29,354 nucleotides of DNA from Candidatus Nealsoniibacteriota bacterium (GTDB taxonomy: Bacteria > Patescibacteriota > Minisyncoccia > Minisyncoccales > MHMH01), in the NCBI GenBank assembly GCA_016181985.1, contig JACOYG010000021.1, positions 1-29,354 of the forward strand. The letters are read 5' to 3'. The position numbers and the translations under genes were made by a program. Position 1 is the stretch's first letter; each line of letters opens with the position of its first letter. Below, piece after piece: positions 14,288-20,993 of the stretch. Below the pieces are notes generated by a model that did no database searches, was not told the DNA's origin, and saw only the letters and a list, made by a program, of their open reading frames with translations.

Positions 14288-14293
14288 ATTATA
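14288..14293 (-). promoter_or_regulatory. -10 element of the lepB-hisS-HIT-rpsU-yqeY operon
   Basis: On the minus strand a perfect TATAAT lies at 14293-14288; the -35 is poor (TTGCTT, 14315-14310). Transcription would start near 14281, only about 7 nt before the lepB ATG, so the message is nearly leaderless. A TAGAAT at 14303-14308 on the plus strand stands in a similar place for pth. Confidence 0.5.
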
Positions 14294-14316
14294 GCAAAAT
14301 GTTAGAATAAAGCAAT

Positions 14317-14823
14317 ATGGTAATTATCGGCCTGGGCAACCCCGGGGAAAAATATAAAAATACTCGTCATAATGTCGGCCATATGGTTATTGATGAACTG
14401 GAAAAAGCCCTTCGACAGGCTCAGGGCGAGCCGGATGGTTTTATCTTAGCAAAAACAGACACCTTTATGAATCTTTCCGGCAAAGCCGTTAAATCGCTTT
14501 ATACAAAATACAAAATACAAAATACAAAATACATAATGGTTGTCCACGACGACATTGATTTGCCTATCGGTGAATTCAAAATACAGCAAGGCCGCGGAGC
14601 TGCCGGACATAAAGGCGCTCAGTCAATAATCGACGAATTGGGCACCAAAGATTTCTGGCGTATAAGAATCGGCATCTCCCCCAAGGGAGGGAAGCCCGAA
14701 AACGTGGAAAAATTCGTTTTGCAAAAATTTTCCAAAGAAGAGCAGAAGACCATAGAAAAAGTTATTAAAAATTTGCTCCAAGAAATAGAGACTAGACTTG
14801 TTGACTTCCGAAGTCAACAATAG
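14317..14823 (+). CDS. pth: Peptidyl-tRNA hydrolase, shortened, with repeat-derived segments
   Basis: Releases tRNA from peptidyl-tRNA that drops off the ribosome. It keeps the key residues of the family: IIGLGNPGEKY (Asn8), TRHNVGH (catalytic His18), TFMNLSGKAV (Asn52) and VVHDDIDLP. At 168 residues it is shorter than usual (about 185-195). The stretch between His18 and Asn52 is 34 residues, against 48 between the equivalent residues of E. coli. This shortened part holds the palindrome-derived RQAQGEP (14414-14434). A second odd stretch, TKYKIQNTKYIM, comes from 7-bp repeats, and the last eight residues LVDFRSQQ come from the REP palindrome at 14798. No ribosome binding site is visible. Confidence 0.9.
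   Translation: MVIIGLGNPGEKYKNTRHNVGHMVIDELEKALRQAQGEPDGFILAKTDTFMNLSGKAVKSLYTKYKIQNTKYIMVVHDDIDLPIGEFKIQQGRGAAGHKGAQSIIDELGTKDFWRIRIGISPKGGKPENVEKFVLQKFSKEEQKTIEKVIKNLLQEIETRLVDFRSQQ
14501..14533 (+). repeat. 7-bp tandem repeat (ATACAAA) in pth
   Basis: Four perfect ATACAAA units and the start of a fifth. Because the unit is 7 bp, the three reading phases follow one another, giving TKYKIQNTKY. The same unit family occurs in tsaD and mfd. Confidence 0.93.
14798..14820. repeat. REP palindrome at the 3' end of pth
   Basis: The arms TTGTTGACTTC (14798-14808) and GAAGTCAACAA (14810-14820) flank a single C. It is the upstream partner of the copy at 15532-15560. It supplies the last codons of pth, directly before its TAG stop. 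Confidence 0.93.
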
Positions 14824-14831
14824 TCAATACT

Positions 14832-15533
14832 ATGAAATTTGAAATTGGATCCTACGCTCATATCTATAACAGAGGAAATCATAGACAACCAATTATTCGC
14901 GATGCAAAAGACAAGTGGCATTTCCTACGAATTTTATATTACATAAATCATCAAAGGCCAATCCCCAATATTTTTCGTGAATTAAAAGAGTTATCGAAAT
15001 CTGATTTCAATAATCGTTTCGAATGGCCCGAAATGCTGGGTACTCGTTTACCGCTTGTAAAAATCCTTTCGTTCAAATTAAGAGAAAATCATTTCCACTT
15101 AATCTTGAAACAAGAAATAGATGATGGAATTAGAATATTCATGCAGAGAGCCGGGATTGCAATGGCAAAAAGATTCAATGAAAAGTATCAAGAAGTCGGA
15201 GCTTTATTCCAAGGCAGATATAAAGGAAAATTGGTGGAAAAAGACGACTATTTGATGCACCTTAGCGTTTATATTCAAGTAAAAAATGCCTTTGAAGAAT
15301 ATCCTGGAGGATTGGAAAGAGCCACTCAAGAATTTGATAAAGCTTATGAATGGGCCTCAAAAGATCCTTATAATAGTTTGGGTGACTATACTGGCAACCG
15401 TAATTCGCCCATTATTAGCAAGGACGTACTCAAGCAAATGTTTCCCACGCCATATTCTTACAAAGAATTTGCCAAACAGTGCCTCTTAAGCGCAAATCTC
15501 GACGATAAACTCGATAAACTTCGCATCGACTGA
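14832..15533 (+). CDS. REP-associated tyrosine transposase (RAYT, Y1/IS200-like)
   Basis: A 233-residue single-strand DNA nuclease of the Y1 HUH family. Visible features are the N-terminal GSYAHIYNRGNHRQPI (strand 1 of the fold), the HUH motif in RENHFHLIL (His87, His89), QGRYKGKLVEKDDYLMHL, and the candidate catalytic tyrosine in LSVYIQVKNAF (Tyr147). RAYTs cut and join REP hairpins in single-stranded DNA. The identical palindrome on each side (14798 and 15532) is its likely substrate. ATG at 14832 has no clear ribosome binding site, and it starts 8 bp after the pth stop, so it may be read through from pth. A terminator follows at 15571. Confidence 0.88.
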   Translation: MKFEIGSYAHIYNRGNHRQPIIRDAKDKWHFLRILYYINHQRPIPNIFRELKELSKSDFNNRFEWPEMLGTRLPLVKILSFKLRENHFHLILKQEIDDGIRIFMQRAGIAMAKRFNEKYQEVGALFQGRYKGKLVEKDDYLMHLSVYIQVKNAFEEYPGGLERATQEFDKAYEWASKDPYNSLGDYTGNRNSPIISKDVLKQMFPTPYSYKEFAKQCLLSANLDDKLDKLRID

Positions 15534-15560
15534 CTTGTTGACTTCCGAAGTCAACAAGTC
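15532..15560. repeat. REP palindrome downstream of the transposase
   Basis: Perfect 14-bp arms GACTTGTTGACTTC (15532-15545) and the reverse complement (15547-15560) around a single C. The inner 23 bases are the same as at 14798-14820. Confidence 0.95.
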
Positions 15561-15570
15561 TCGCGGATGC

Positions 15571-15597
15571 AAAAAGCCGGGCGTAGCTCGGCTTTTT
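15571..15597. terminator. Bidirectional terminator between the transposase and the zinc-ribbon gene
   Basis: AAAAAGCCG (15571-15579) pairs with CGGCTTTTT (15589-15597), giving an A run on one side and a T run on the other, so it can serve the transposase (plus) and the minus-strand gene ending at 15603. Confidence 0.85.
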
Positions 15598-15602
15598 ATT
15601 TG

Positions 15603-15923
15603 TTATTTAGTGAATCTTAACCTTAACCTGAAAAGGAAGCGAATGAAAGAAAAAAATTCATTCACTCTTATCCAGAATCTTACAAAGCTAACCTTCGCCC
15701 CACATTCTGGACAAGCAAGGTACTGATTTTCTGGATAACTATGCGGGTAGTCCTTGGCTAATCGCAGGCAATTCGGACACTGAAATAAATAAAAAGGCAG
15801 ATATCCGCTCCATCCCGTTCTGGTTTCGTGGCCGAGATAAACCTTTCTCCCGGATCTGGCTAATTTCTTTTGCCGCTCGGGCAATCTTTGAACAGCCAAG
15901 GCATCGCTCAAAAGCATTCCCAT
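15603..15923 (-). CDS. Small zinc-ribbon protein, function unknown
   Basis: A 106-residue protein with two CxxC pairs, FQCPNCLRL (about 48-56) and LACPECGAK (about 69-77), which should bind one zinc. The N-terminal part (LLSDALAVQRLPERQKKLAR) is helical and basic. After the zinc ribbon the last 27 residues (VSFVRFWIRVNEFFSFIRFL and on) are unusually rich in Phe and Arg. I do not recognise the family. It begins 3 nt after the NUDIX gene stop, so the two form an operon. Start at ATG 15923; an internal Met is at residue 3. Confidence 0.65.
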   Translation of the reverse strand: MGMLLSDALAVQRLPERQKKLARSGRKVYLGHETRTGWSGYLPFYLFQCPNCLRLAKDYPHSYPENQYLACPECGAKVSFVRFWIRVNEFFSFIRFLFRLRLRFTK

Positions 15924-15926
15924 GTT

Positions 15927-16355
15927 TTATTTCCCCAACTTTCTTAATAACTCTTGAGCCATCTGCCGATGGCTTGAATACATATTAAAGCCATTGTCGT
16001 AGAGTACTCTTATGGGAAACCATTTACAATCCAGAATTTCTTCCGGATTGATTTTTATAGTTCCTGCGGCTAATTCTCCGATAAAAACAACTTTGGAGTA
16101 GCCCTTCTCTTGTCGCCCTACCCTAGATTGTTCATCAATATAAACGGAGAGGCCCACTTCTTCTTTAACCTCTCTTATAACCGCATCAATCTCGTCCCCA
16201 TCTTCAGCTTCGCCTCTTCCGCCTGGCATGCCCCACTTGCTTGGCTTTGTAAAATTTGCTCCGTTCGGAAGTGTTACCAGTTTTTCTTTTTCTAGCACAA
16301 AAAGAACCCTATGATTATCGTCCAGAATCAGCACCCTTGCATCAATATTTTCCAT
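15927..16355 (-). CDS. NUDIX hydrolase
   Basis: Hydrolyses a nucleoside diphosphate linked to another moiety. In 142 residues the Nudix box is clear: GMPGGRGEAEDGDEIDAVIR followed by EVKEEVGL (about residues 43-70). The loop after GG is one residue longer than the usual pattern, but the REVKEEVG core with its metal-binding glutamates is complete. The substrate cannot be told from the sequence. The ATG at 16355 is the first Met in frame. It leads a two-gene operon with the zinc-ribbon protein. Confidence 0.88.
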   Translation of the reverse strand: MENIDARVLILDDNHRVLFVLEKEKLVTLPNGANFTKPSKWGMPGGRGEAEDGDEIDAVIREVKEEVGLSVYIDEQSRVGRQEKGYSKVVFIGELAAGTIKINPEEILDCKWFPIRVLYDNGFNMYSSHRQMAQELLRKLGK

Positions 16356-16393
16356 CTTTACCCCCTTAATCTACCCATGAGACCGTAGTGATT

Positions 16394-16411
16394 AAGGCGC
16401 AAAAGCGCCTT
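16394..16411. repeat. Small palindrome upstream of the NUDIX gene
   Basis: AAGGCGC (16394-16400) and GCGCCTT (16405-16411) around AAAA. It lies in the 205-bp gap between the divergent NUDIX and mfd genes; no other gene is seen there. Confidence 0.6.
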
Positions 16412-16522
16412 GCCACGGAAGAGCACTAAGACTACCCAAGTTAAACTGGGCTACCCTTATACTCGGCTGCATGCCACTCACGGGCAGGTTAAGAGAAAAA
16501 ACAATTGATTCGATTGATTCGA

Positions 16523-16552
16523 TTGACAATTTGCCAGTTTCTATTATATACC
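16523..16552 (+). promoter_or_regulatory. Promoter of the mini-mfd gene
   Basis: A perfect -35 TTGACA (16523-16528) is followed by TATATA after 16 bp (16545-16550) or TATACC after 18 bp (16547-16552). Transcription would start only a few bases before the ATG at 16561. A 9-bp direct repeat of GATTCGATT lies just upstream (about 16508-16524). Confidence 0.6.
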
Positions 16553-16560
16553 ATAGTTGT

Positions 16561-18540
16561 ATGGAAAAGTCAATAAGGGACGGGATTTTAATCGCTAGTA
16601 TCACCCCATATTTTCTAGATAGGGAGTTTCTTTGGTTTCAAGAGAATATAAAAGAAATACTGGAAGCGAGGAAAACTCAATCGTTCTTTCAAGATAACAC
16701 CGTATACTTAAAAAAAGACGGAGAAATTAATTTTTCCCAATTCTTAAGACAGCTTGATGAAATGGGATATGAAAGAGTCCAGGAAGTTTCCGATCCCGGA
16801 GAACTTTCCCGCAGAGGCGGCATTGTTGATATTTTTCCGATTAATTTAAATTACGCGGTTAAAATTGAATTCTTTGGAAATAAAATTGAAGGCATGGAGA
16901 AACTGCCCATTGTCGTTGAAAATGAAAAGGAAGCGAAAGAAAGAATTAAGAAAAAACTTAAACGCCAAAAAATGTTCATGCAATTGGGCGCTTTAAAGCT
17001 CGGCGATCTTTTAGTTCACTTAGATCACGGCGTCGGAAGGTTTGCTGGTATCTCGTATCTGGTATCTAGTATTTCGGATGAAAAAAAAGAACAAGATACA
17101 AAATACTATGTGCTTGAATACGCGGCTGGAGACAAGCTTTATATTCCGGTCGGCCTGGAAAGAAAACTTTCCAGATACGTCGGATTTGCGACACCGAAAA
17201 TTTCTAGATTAAGCTCGCCGGTTTGGGTAAAAACTAAGGGTAAAATTAAAGAAGAAACCGAAAAACTCGCAAAAGAACTCTTAGAAATTTATGCCCAAAG
17301 AGAAATAACCAACCGTCCTTACTATTCGCCGGACAATGAAATTGATGCCCAGCTGGTAAACACTTTTCCTTACGAAGAAACACCCGACCAAATTCAAGCG
17401 ATTGAAGACATTAAAAAAGATCTAGAGGAAAAAGAAGAGCCCATGGACAGGATTGTCTGCGGTGATGTTGGTTTTGGCAAAACAGAGGTCGCTCTAAGGG
17501 CCATGATAAAAGCAGTTAACAACGGCTATCAAGCGGCCCTGATTTGCCCCACCACAATTTTAGCTTCCCAGCATTACCAAACTTTCATAAAAAGGATCGG
17601 AGACCTTCCGATAAGAGTGGGGCTATTAAGCCGTCTTCAATCGAAAAATGAACAAAAAAAGATAATTGAAAATTTGAAAATTGGAAAATTCGACATCATG
17701 ATAGGCACCCACCGAATTTTATCTAATGATGTCGAATTTAAGAATTTAGGATTGCTGGCTATCGATGACGAACAAAGATTCGGAGTCAGGCAAAAAGAAA
17801 AATTAAGAAAAATAAGAACATCTTTGGATGTTCTATCGCTCTCGGCCACGCCTATACCAAGAACTCTTTATTTAGCCATGTCTTCTTTGAAAAATATCAG
17901 CATAATCCAAACTCCCCCCTCCCAGCGGCTCCCTATAAAAACTTTTGTAAAACCATGGTCAAAAGAAATTATCAAAAAAGCCATTATTGAGGAAATCTCG
18001 AGAGGGGGCCAAGTTTATTATCTGCACAACCGCGTAGAAACTATTGAAAGGGTAAAAAAATTTCTGGAAAAATTATTGCCTAAAGTAAAATTCGGAATCG
18101 TTCACGGCAGAGTTGGAGAAAAATACTTAGTAAAGGTTATGGATGACTTTTCTAATAAAAAAATTGACGTTTTAATAGCAACTGCCATTATTGAAAATGG
18201 CTTGGACCTGCCCAATGTCAACACTTTAATTGCGGCCGACTCCGCCAGGCTCGGGCTTTCCCAGGCATACCAAATCAGAGGCAGAATCGGCAGATCGCAT
18301 ATTCAGGCATCCGCCTATTTCTTATACAATGGAAATTTATCCGATATAGCTGAGGAAAGATTGCGAGCTCTCGAAGAAGCGCAGGAACTTGGATCGGGCT
18401 ACAGAATCGCCTTAAAAGACATGGAACTCCGCGGCGCCGGCAACATCTTGGGCAAAGAACAATCGGGCAACATCAACCACATCGGCTTGAATCTCTATTG
18501 CCAAATGCTCTCTGACGCCATAGAAAAATTAAAAAGCTAA
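16561..18540 (+). CDS. mfd: Transcription-repair coupling factor, reduced form (mini-Mfd)
   Basis: Mfd removes RNA polymerase stalled at DNA damage. This 659-residue version keeps only part of the usual 1100-1200 residues. Present are a piece of the UvrB-like region (about 65-112, with DPGELSRRGGIVDIFP), the RNA-polymerase-interacting domain (GDLLVHLDHGVGRFAG, about 148-163) and the translocase domains with Walker A GDVGFGKTEVA (about 301), LLAIDDEQRFG, LSATPIPRTLYLAM and QIRGRIGRSH. The N-terminal half of the UvrB-like module, the following accessory domain and the C-terminal autoinhibitory domain appear to be absent. I chose ATG 16561 because a promoter lies directly before it; the frame is open up to 16471 but those 30 residues are repeat-derived and overlap the promoter. 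A 7-bp repeat interrupts the polymerase-binding domain (17048-17107). Confidence 0.88.
   Translation: MEKSIRDGILIASITPYFLDREFLWFQENIKEILEARKTQSFFQDNTVYLKKDGEINFSQFLRQLDEMGYERVQEVSDPGELSRRGGIVDIFPINLNYAVKIEFFGNKIEGMEKLPIVVENEKEAKERIKKKLKRQKMFMQLGALKLGDLLVHLDHGVGRFAGISYLVSSISDEKKEQDTKYYVLEYAAGDKLYIPVGLERKLSRYVGFATPKISRLSSPVWVKTKGKIKEETEKLAKELLEIYAQREITNRPYYSPDNEIDAQLVNTFPYEETPDQIQAIEDIKKDLEEKEEPMDRIVCGDVGFGKTEVALRAMIKAVNNGYQAALICPTTILASQHYQTFIKRIGDLPIRVGLLSRLQSKNEQKKIIENLKIGKFDIMIGTHRILSNDVEFKNLGLLAIDDEQRFGVRQKEKLRKIRTSLDVLSLSATPIPRTLYLAMSSLKNISIIQTPPSQRLPIKTFVKPWSKEIIKKAIIEEISRGGQVYYLHNRVETIERVKKFLEKLLPKVKFGIVHGRVGEKYLVKVMDDFSNKKIDVLIATAIIENGLDLPNVNTLIAADSARLGLSQAYQIRGRIGRSHIQASAYFLYNGNLSDIAEERLRALEEAQELGSGYRIALKDMELRGAGNILGKEQSGNINHIGLNLYCQMLSDAIEKLKS
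17048..17107. repeat. 7-bp repeats in both orientations inside mfd
   Basis: Four units GTATCTC, GTATCTG, GTATCTA, GTATTTC (17048-17075) are followed after a short A-rich spacer by the inverse units GATACAAAATAC (17094-17105), so the region can fold into a hairpin. The encoded residues LVSSISDEKKEQDTKYY sit in the polymerase-binding domain. The unit is the reverse complement of the repeats in pth and tsaD. Confidence 0.85.
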
Positions 18541-18561
18541 CCGTGCTGGCTAGCTCTTTTT
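18535..18561 (+). terminator. Terminator after mfd
   Basis: AGCTAACC (18535-18542) pairs with GGCTAGCT (18548-18555) with one mismatch, followed by CTTTTT. The stem includes the mfd stop codon and lies before the convergent gene at 18566. Confidence 0.6.
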
Positions 18562-18565
18562 CGTA

Positions 18566-18823
18566 TCACCTGATAGTTCTCTGGCATTCATGGCAAATTG
18601 AAGTCTGGCCATCGTCAAATAAATCATTGGAATCAACGTAATGTTGTCCCCAGCTGCAATAAGCCTCTCTCCCGGGCAAAAATTTATATTTAATTCCGCA
18701 TTTTTCGCAGTGGAAGCCAAGCGATACCTCGCCCACAAAGTCTTGAACTATTTTTCCAGTTTTACATACTAGGCATAACTCCCGACTTATCTCTCTCTTG
18801 ATTCCTCTTAAATCTTTTGTCAC
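18566..18823 (-). CDS. Small cysteine-rich (zinc-ribbon) protein, function unknown
   Basis: An 85-residue protein with three CxxC pairs: ELCLVCKTG (about 16-24), FHCEKCGIK (about 38-46) and ICHECQRT near the end, so it probably binds one or two zinc ions. It begins with GTG at 18823. This start is decided by a strong ribosome binding site AAGGAGG 4 nt upstream; the overlapping ATG at 18825 is followed at once by a stop. I do not recognise the family. It stands alone between mfd (convergent) and topA (divergent). The topA promoter -35 lies within 20 bp of its start, so the two may share control. Confidence 0.7.
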   Translation of the reverse strand: MTKDLRGIKREISRELCLVCKTGKIVQDFVGEVSLGFHCEKCGIKYKFLPGREAYCSWGQHYVDSNDLFDDGQTSICHECQRTIR

Positions 18824-18838
18824 ATTGCCTCCTTTTTC

Positions 18839-18867
18839 TTGTCAAAATGCTGATTCCAGCTTATAAT
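18839..18867 (+). promoter_or_regulatory. Promoter of topA
   Basis: TTGTCA (18839-18844), 17 bp, perfect TATAAT (18862-18867). Transcription would start near 18874, about 5 nt before the ATG at 18879, so the message is nearly leaderless; no ribosome binding site is present. Confidence 0.75.
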
Positions 18868-18878
18868 AAACAAAAATT

Positions 18879-20972
18879 ATGTCAACAACATTACTCATCG
18901 TGGAAAGTCCGACCAAGGCGAAAACGCTTCAGGGATTTTTAGGGCCTAAATACAAGGTCCTTTCTTCTTATGGCCACGTCAGAGATTTGCCGAAAAGCGA
19001 GCTGGGCGTTGATGTAGAAAAAAATTTCCAGCCCAAATACGTAATTCCGGCAAAAGCCAGAAAAAATTTGAAAATCCTCATCGAGGCGGTCAAAAAAACC
19101 GATTCAACGATTCTGGCTACCGACCAAGATCGGGAAGGAGAAGCAATCTCCTGGCACCTCATAAAAGCGCTTAAACTTGACGGAGATAAAGAGCCCTATC
19201 AAAGAATTGTTTTTCATGAAATTACCAAGCAAGCCATTGAAGAAGCTCTGAAAAATCCCGGAAAGCTTAACATGAATCTTGTTGATGCCCAGCAGGCGAG
19301 AAGAATTTTAGACAGAATTGTCGGATATAAACTGTCGCCTTTCTTATGGAAAAAGGTGGCCAGAGGTCTTTCGGCCGGCAGAGTGCAATCGGTGGCGGTC
19401 AGACTAGTGGTCGAGCGCGAAAGAGAAATAGAAAAATTCAAGCCGGAGGAATACTGGACGATTAGCGCCGCTCTCCGAAAGCTTAAGGAGAACTGTTCTC
19501 CGCAGCTTGCGGAGAACAGTTCTCAAAAAACTGAATTTGAAGCTGCTCTAATCAAAAAAAACGAGGAAGTCTTGGATAAATTAGCAATTAAAAATATCAA
19601 GGAATCCGAAAAAATCATTAAAGATTTGGATGAAGCGAAGTATGCGGTAGGCAATGTTGAAAAAAAAGAAACCGGCAAAAATCCCTTTCCTCCGTTTACC
19701 ACCTCAACATTACAACAGGAAGCCTGGAGAAAATTTAAGTTTCCGGCAAAATTTACCATGCGGCTGGCTCAAAATCTTTACGAAAAAGGCTTTATCACCT
19801 ATCATCGAACCGACTCTTTCAATCTTTCCGATTTAGCTTTGGGCGCCGCTAAAAAATTCATAACAGAAAATTATGGTAAAAATTATTATCAGTTCAGGAA
19901 ATATAAAGCTAAGGGCCGGGCGCAGGAAGCTCATGAAGCAATCAGGCCGGCTTATCCGGAAAAAATTGCAGTTGAGACCGACGAGGCGGGAGCCAAATTA
20001 TATGATTTGATTTGGAAAAGATTTATGGCTTGCCAGATGAGCCAAGCCATTTTCGACTCGACTACTGTCGATATCGAAACTGGAAATCCGAAATACACTT
20101 TTCGCGCTACGGGACAAACTCTAAAATTTGACGGATTTTTGAAAGTCTATCCGATTAAGTACGAAGAAACTGAATTGCCCTCATTGGAAAATAATGAATT
20201 ATTGGAATTATTAAAACTTACTCCTCTACAGCATTTCACCCAGCCGCCGGCAAGATACAGCGAAGCCAGCCTGATTAAGGCGCTGGAATCGGAAGGGGTC
20301 GGCAGGCCGTCAACTTACGCTCCCACGATTTCCACCATTCAGGAAAGAAACTATATTGAAAAAAATGAAAGAAAATTCTTCAAGCCCACGGAAATAGGAA
20401 TCGTCGTCAATGATCTTTTGGTAAAGCATTTCCCGGAGATAGTTGATATTAAGTTTACCGCCTCAATGGAAGAAGATTTGGATAAAATTGCCGATGGAGA
20501 AAAAAAATGGGTTAAAGTATTGGAAGAATTTTACGGTCCTTTCGAAAAAAATCTGGAAAAAAAATATAAGGATGTTTCTAAAAAAGAATATACCGAGGAA
20601 CCGACCAATAAAAAATGCCCCAAATGCGGCGCTCCCTTGCTGATCAGAATGGGCCGATACGGCAAATTTTACGCCTGCTCTAAATTCCCGGAATGCAAAT
20701 ATACCGAATCCCTGCCGGAAAACGTTTTGAATATAAAATGCCCCAAATGCGGCGAAGGTCAAATTGTGGAAAAAAGAACCGCCAAAAGAAAAATATTTTA
20801 CGGCTGCAACCAATATCCTAAATGCGATTTTGCTTTGTGGGATAAACCCCTGCCCGCCGAAAAATGTCCCAAGTGCGGCAGCTTGCTGGTGGAAACCAAA
20901 AGAAAACAAATCAAATGCTCCGGCAAGGAATGCGATTACATAAGGGAACCAACGATAAAAGCGTCTTCATAG
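18879..20972 (+). CDS. topA: DNA topoisomerase I
   Basis: A type IA topoisomerase that relaxes negative supercoils. In 697 residues it has the N-terminal Toprim domain (LLIVESPTKAKTLQGFLG at 5-22 and the acidic TDQDREGEAIS at 81-91), the active-site motif GFITYHRTDSF with catalytic Tyr308, and three C-terminal zinc ribbons with CxxC pairs (KKCPKCGAPL, IKCPKCGEGQ, EKCPKCGSLL, about residues 585-690). The order and length are normal for the family. At residues 204-216 a 37-bp palindrome is read in frame (NCSPQLAENSS). The last codons form the left arm of the terminator at 20957. Confidence 0.95.
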   Translation: MSTTLLIVESPTKAKTLQGFLGPKYKVLSSYGHVRDLPKSELGVDVEKNFQPKYVIPAKARKNLKILIEAVKKTDSTILATDQDREGEAISWHLIKALKLDGDKEPYQRIVFHEITKQAIEEALKNPGKLNMNLVDAQQARRILDRIVGYKLSPFLWKKVARGLSAGRVQSVAVRLVVEREREIEKFKPEEYWTISAALRKLKENCSPQLAENSSQKTEFEAALIKKNEEVLDKLAIKNIKESEKIIKDLDEAKYAVGNVEKKETGKNPFPPFTTSTLQQEAWRKFKFPAKFTMRLAQNLYEKGFITYHRTDSFNLSDLALGAAKKFITENYGKNYYQFRKYKAKGRAQEAHEAIRPAYPEKIAVETDEAGAKLYDLIWKRFMACQMSQAIFDSTTVDIETGNPKYTFRATGQTLKFDGFLKVYPIKYEETELPSLENNELLELLKLTPLQHFTQPPARYSEASLIKALESEGVGRPSTYAPTISTIQERNYIEKNERKFFKPTEIGIVVNDLLVKHFPEIVDIKFTASMEEDLDKIADGEKKWVKVLEEFYGPFEKNLEKKYKDVSKKEYTEEPTNKKCPKCGAPLLIRMGRYGKFYACSKFPECKYTESLPENVLNIKCPKCGEGQIVEKRTAKRKIFYGCNQYPKCDFALWDKPLPAEKCPKCGSLLVETKRKQIKCSGKECDYIREPTIKASS
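19488..19524. repeat. In-frame palindrome in topA
   Basis: Perfect 16-bp arms GAGAACTGTTCTCCGC (19488-19503) and its reverse complement (19509-19524) around AGCTT. Each arm contains the core GGAGAACWGTTCTCC, or all but its first G, which is also found twice in tsaD (28123-28158). Confidence 0.95.
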
Positions 20973-20986
20973 CGAAGACGCTTTTT
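20957..20986. terminator. Bidirectional terminator between topA and the DUF2419 gene
   Basis: AAAAGCGTCTTC (20957-20968) and GAAGACGCTTTTT (20974-20986) form a 12-bp stem with a 5-nt loop that holds the topA stop codon. A runs and T runs on both sides suit both convergent genes. Confidence 0.88.
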
Positions 20987-20993
20987 GATTTTA

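Larger units (their letters stand above)
14798..15560. mobile_element. RAYT/REP unit: IS200-like transposase between two copies of one palindrome
   Basis: The transposase gene at 14832-15533 lies between two palindromes with the same core, in the arrangement of REP-associated tyrosine transposases with their REP sequences (a REPtron-like unit). Both palindromes abut a stop codon (pth TAG at 14821, transposase TGA at 15531). Whether it can still move is unknown. Confidence 0.8.

Noticed and set aside
16471..16560. Mfd start at the upstream ATG 16471
   Set aside because: The extra 30 residues come from a GATTCGATT repeat and overlap the TTGACA promoter; they do not resemble Mfd.
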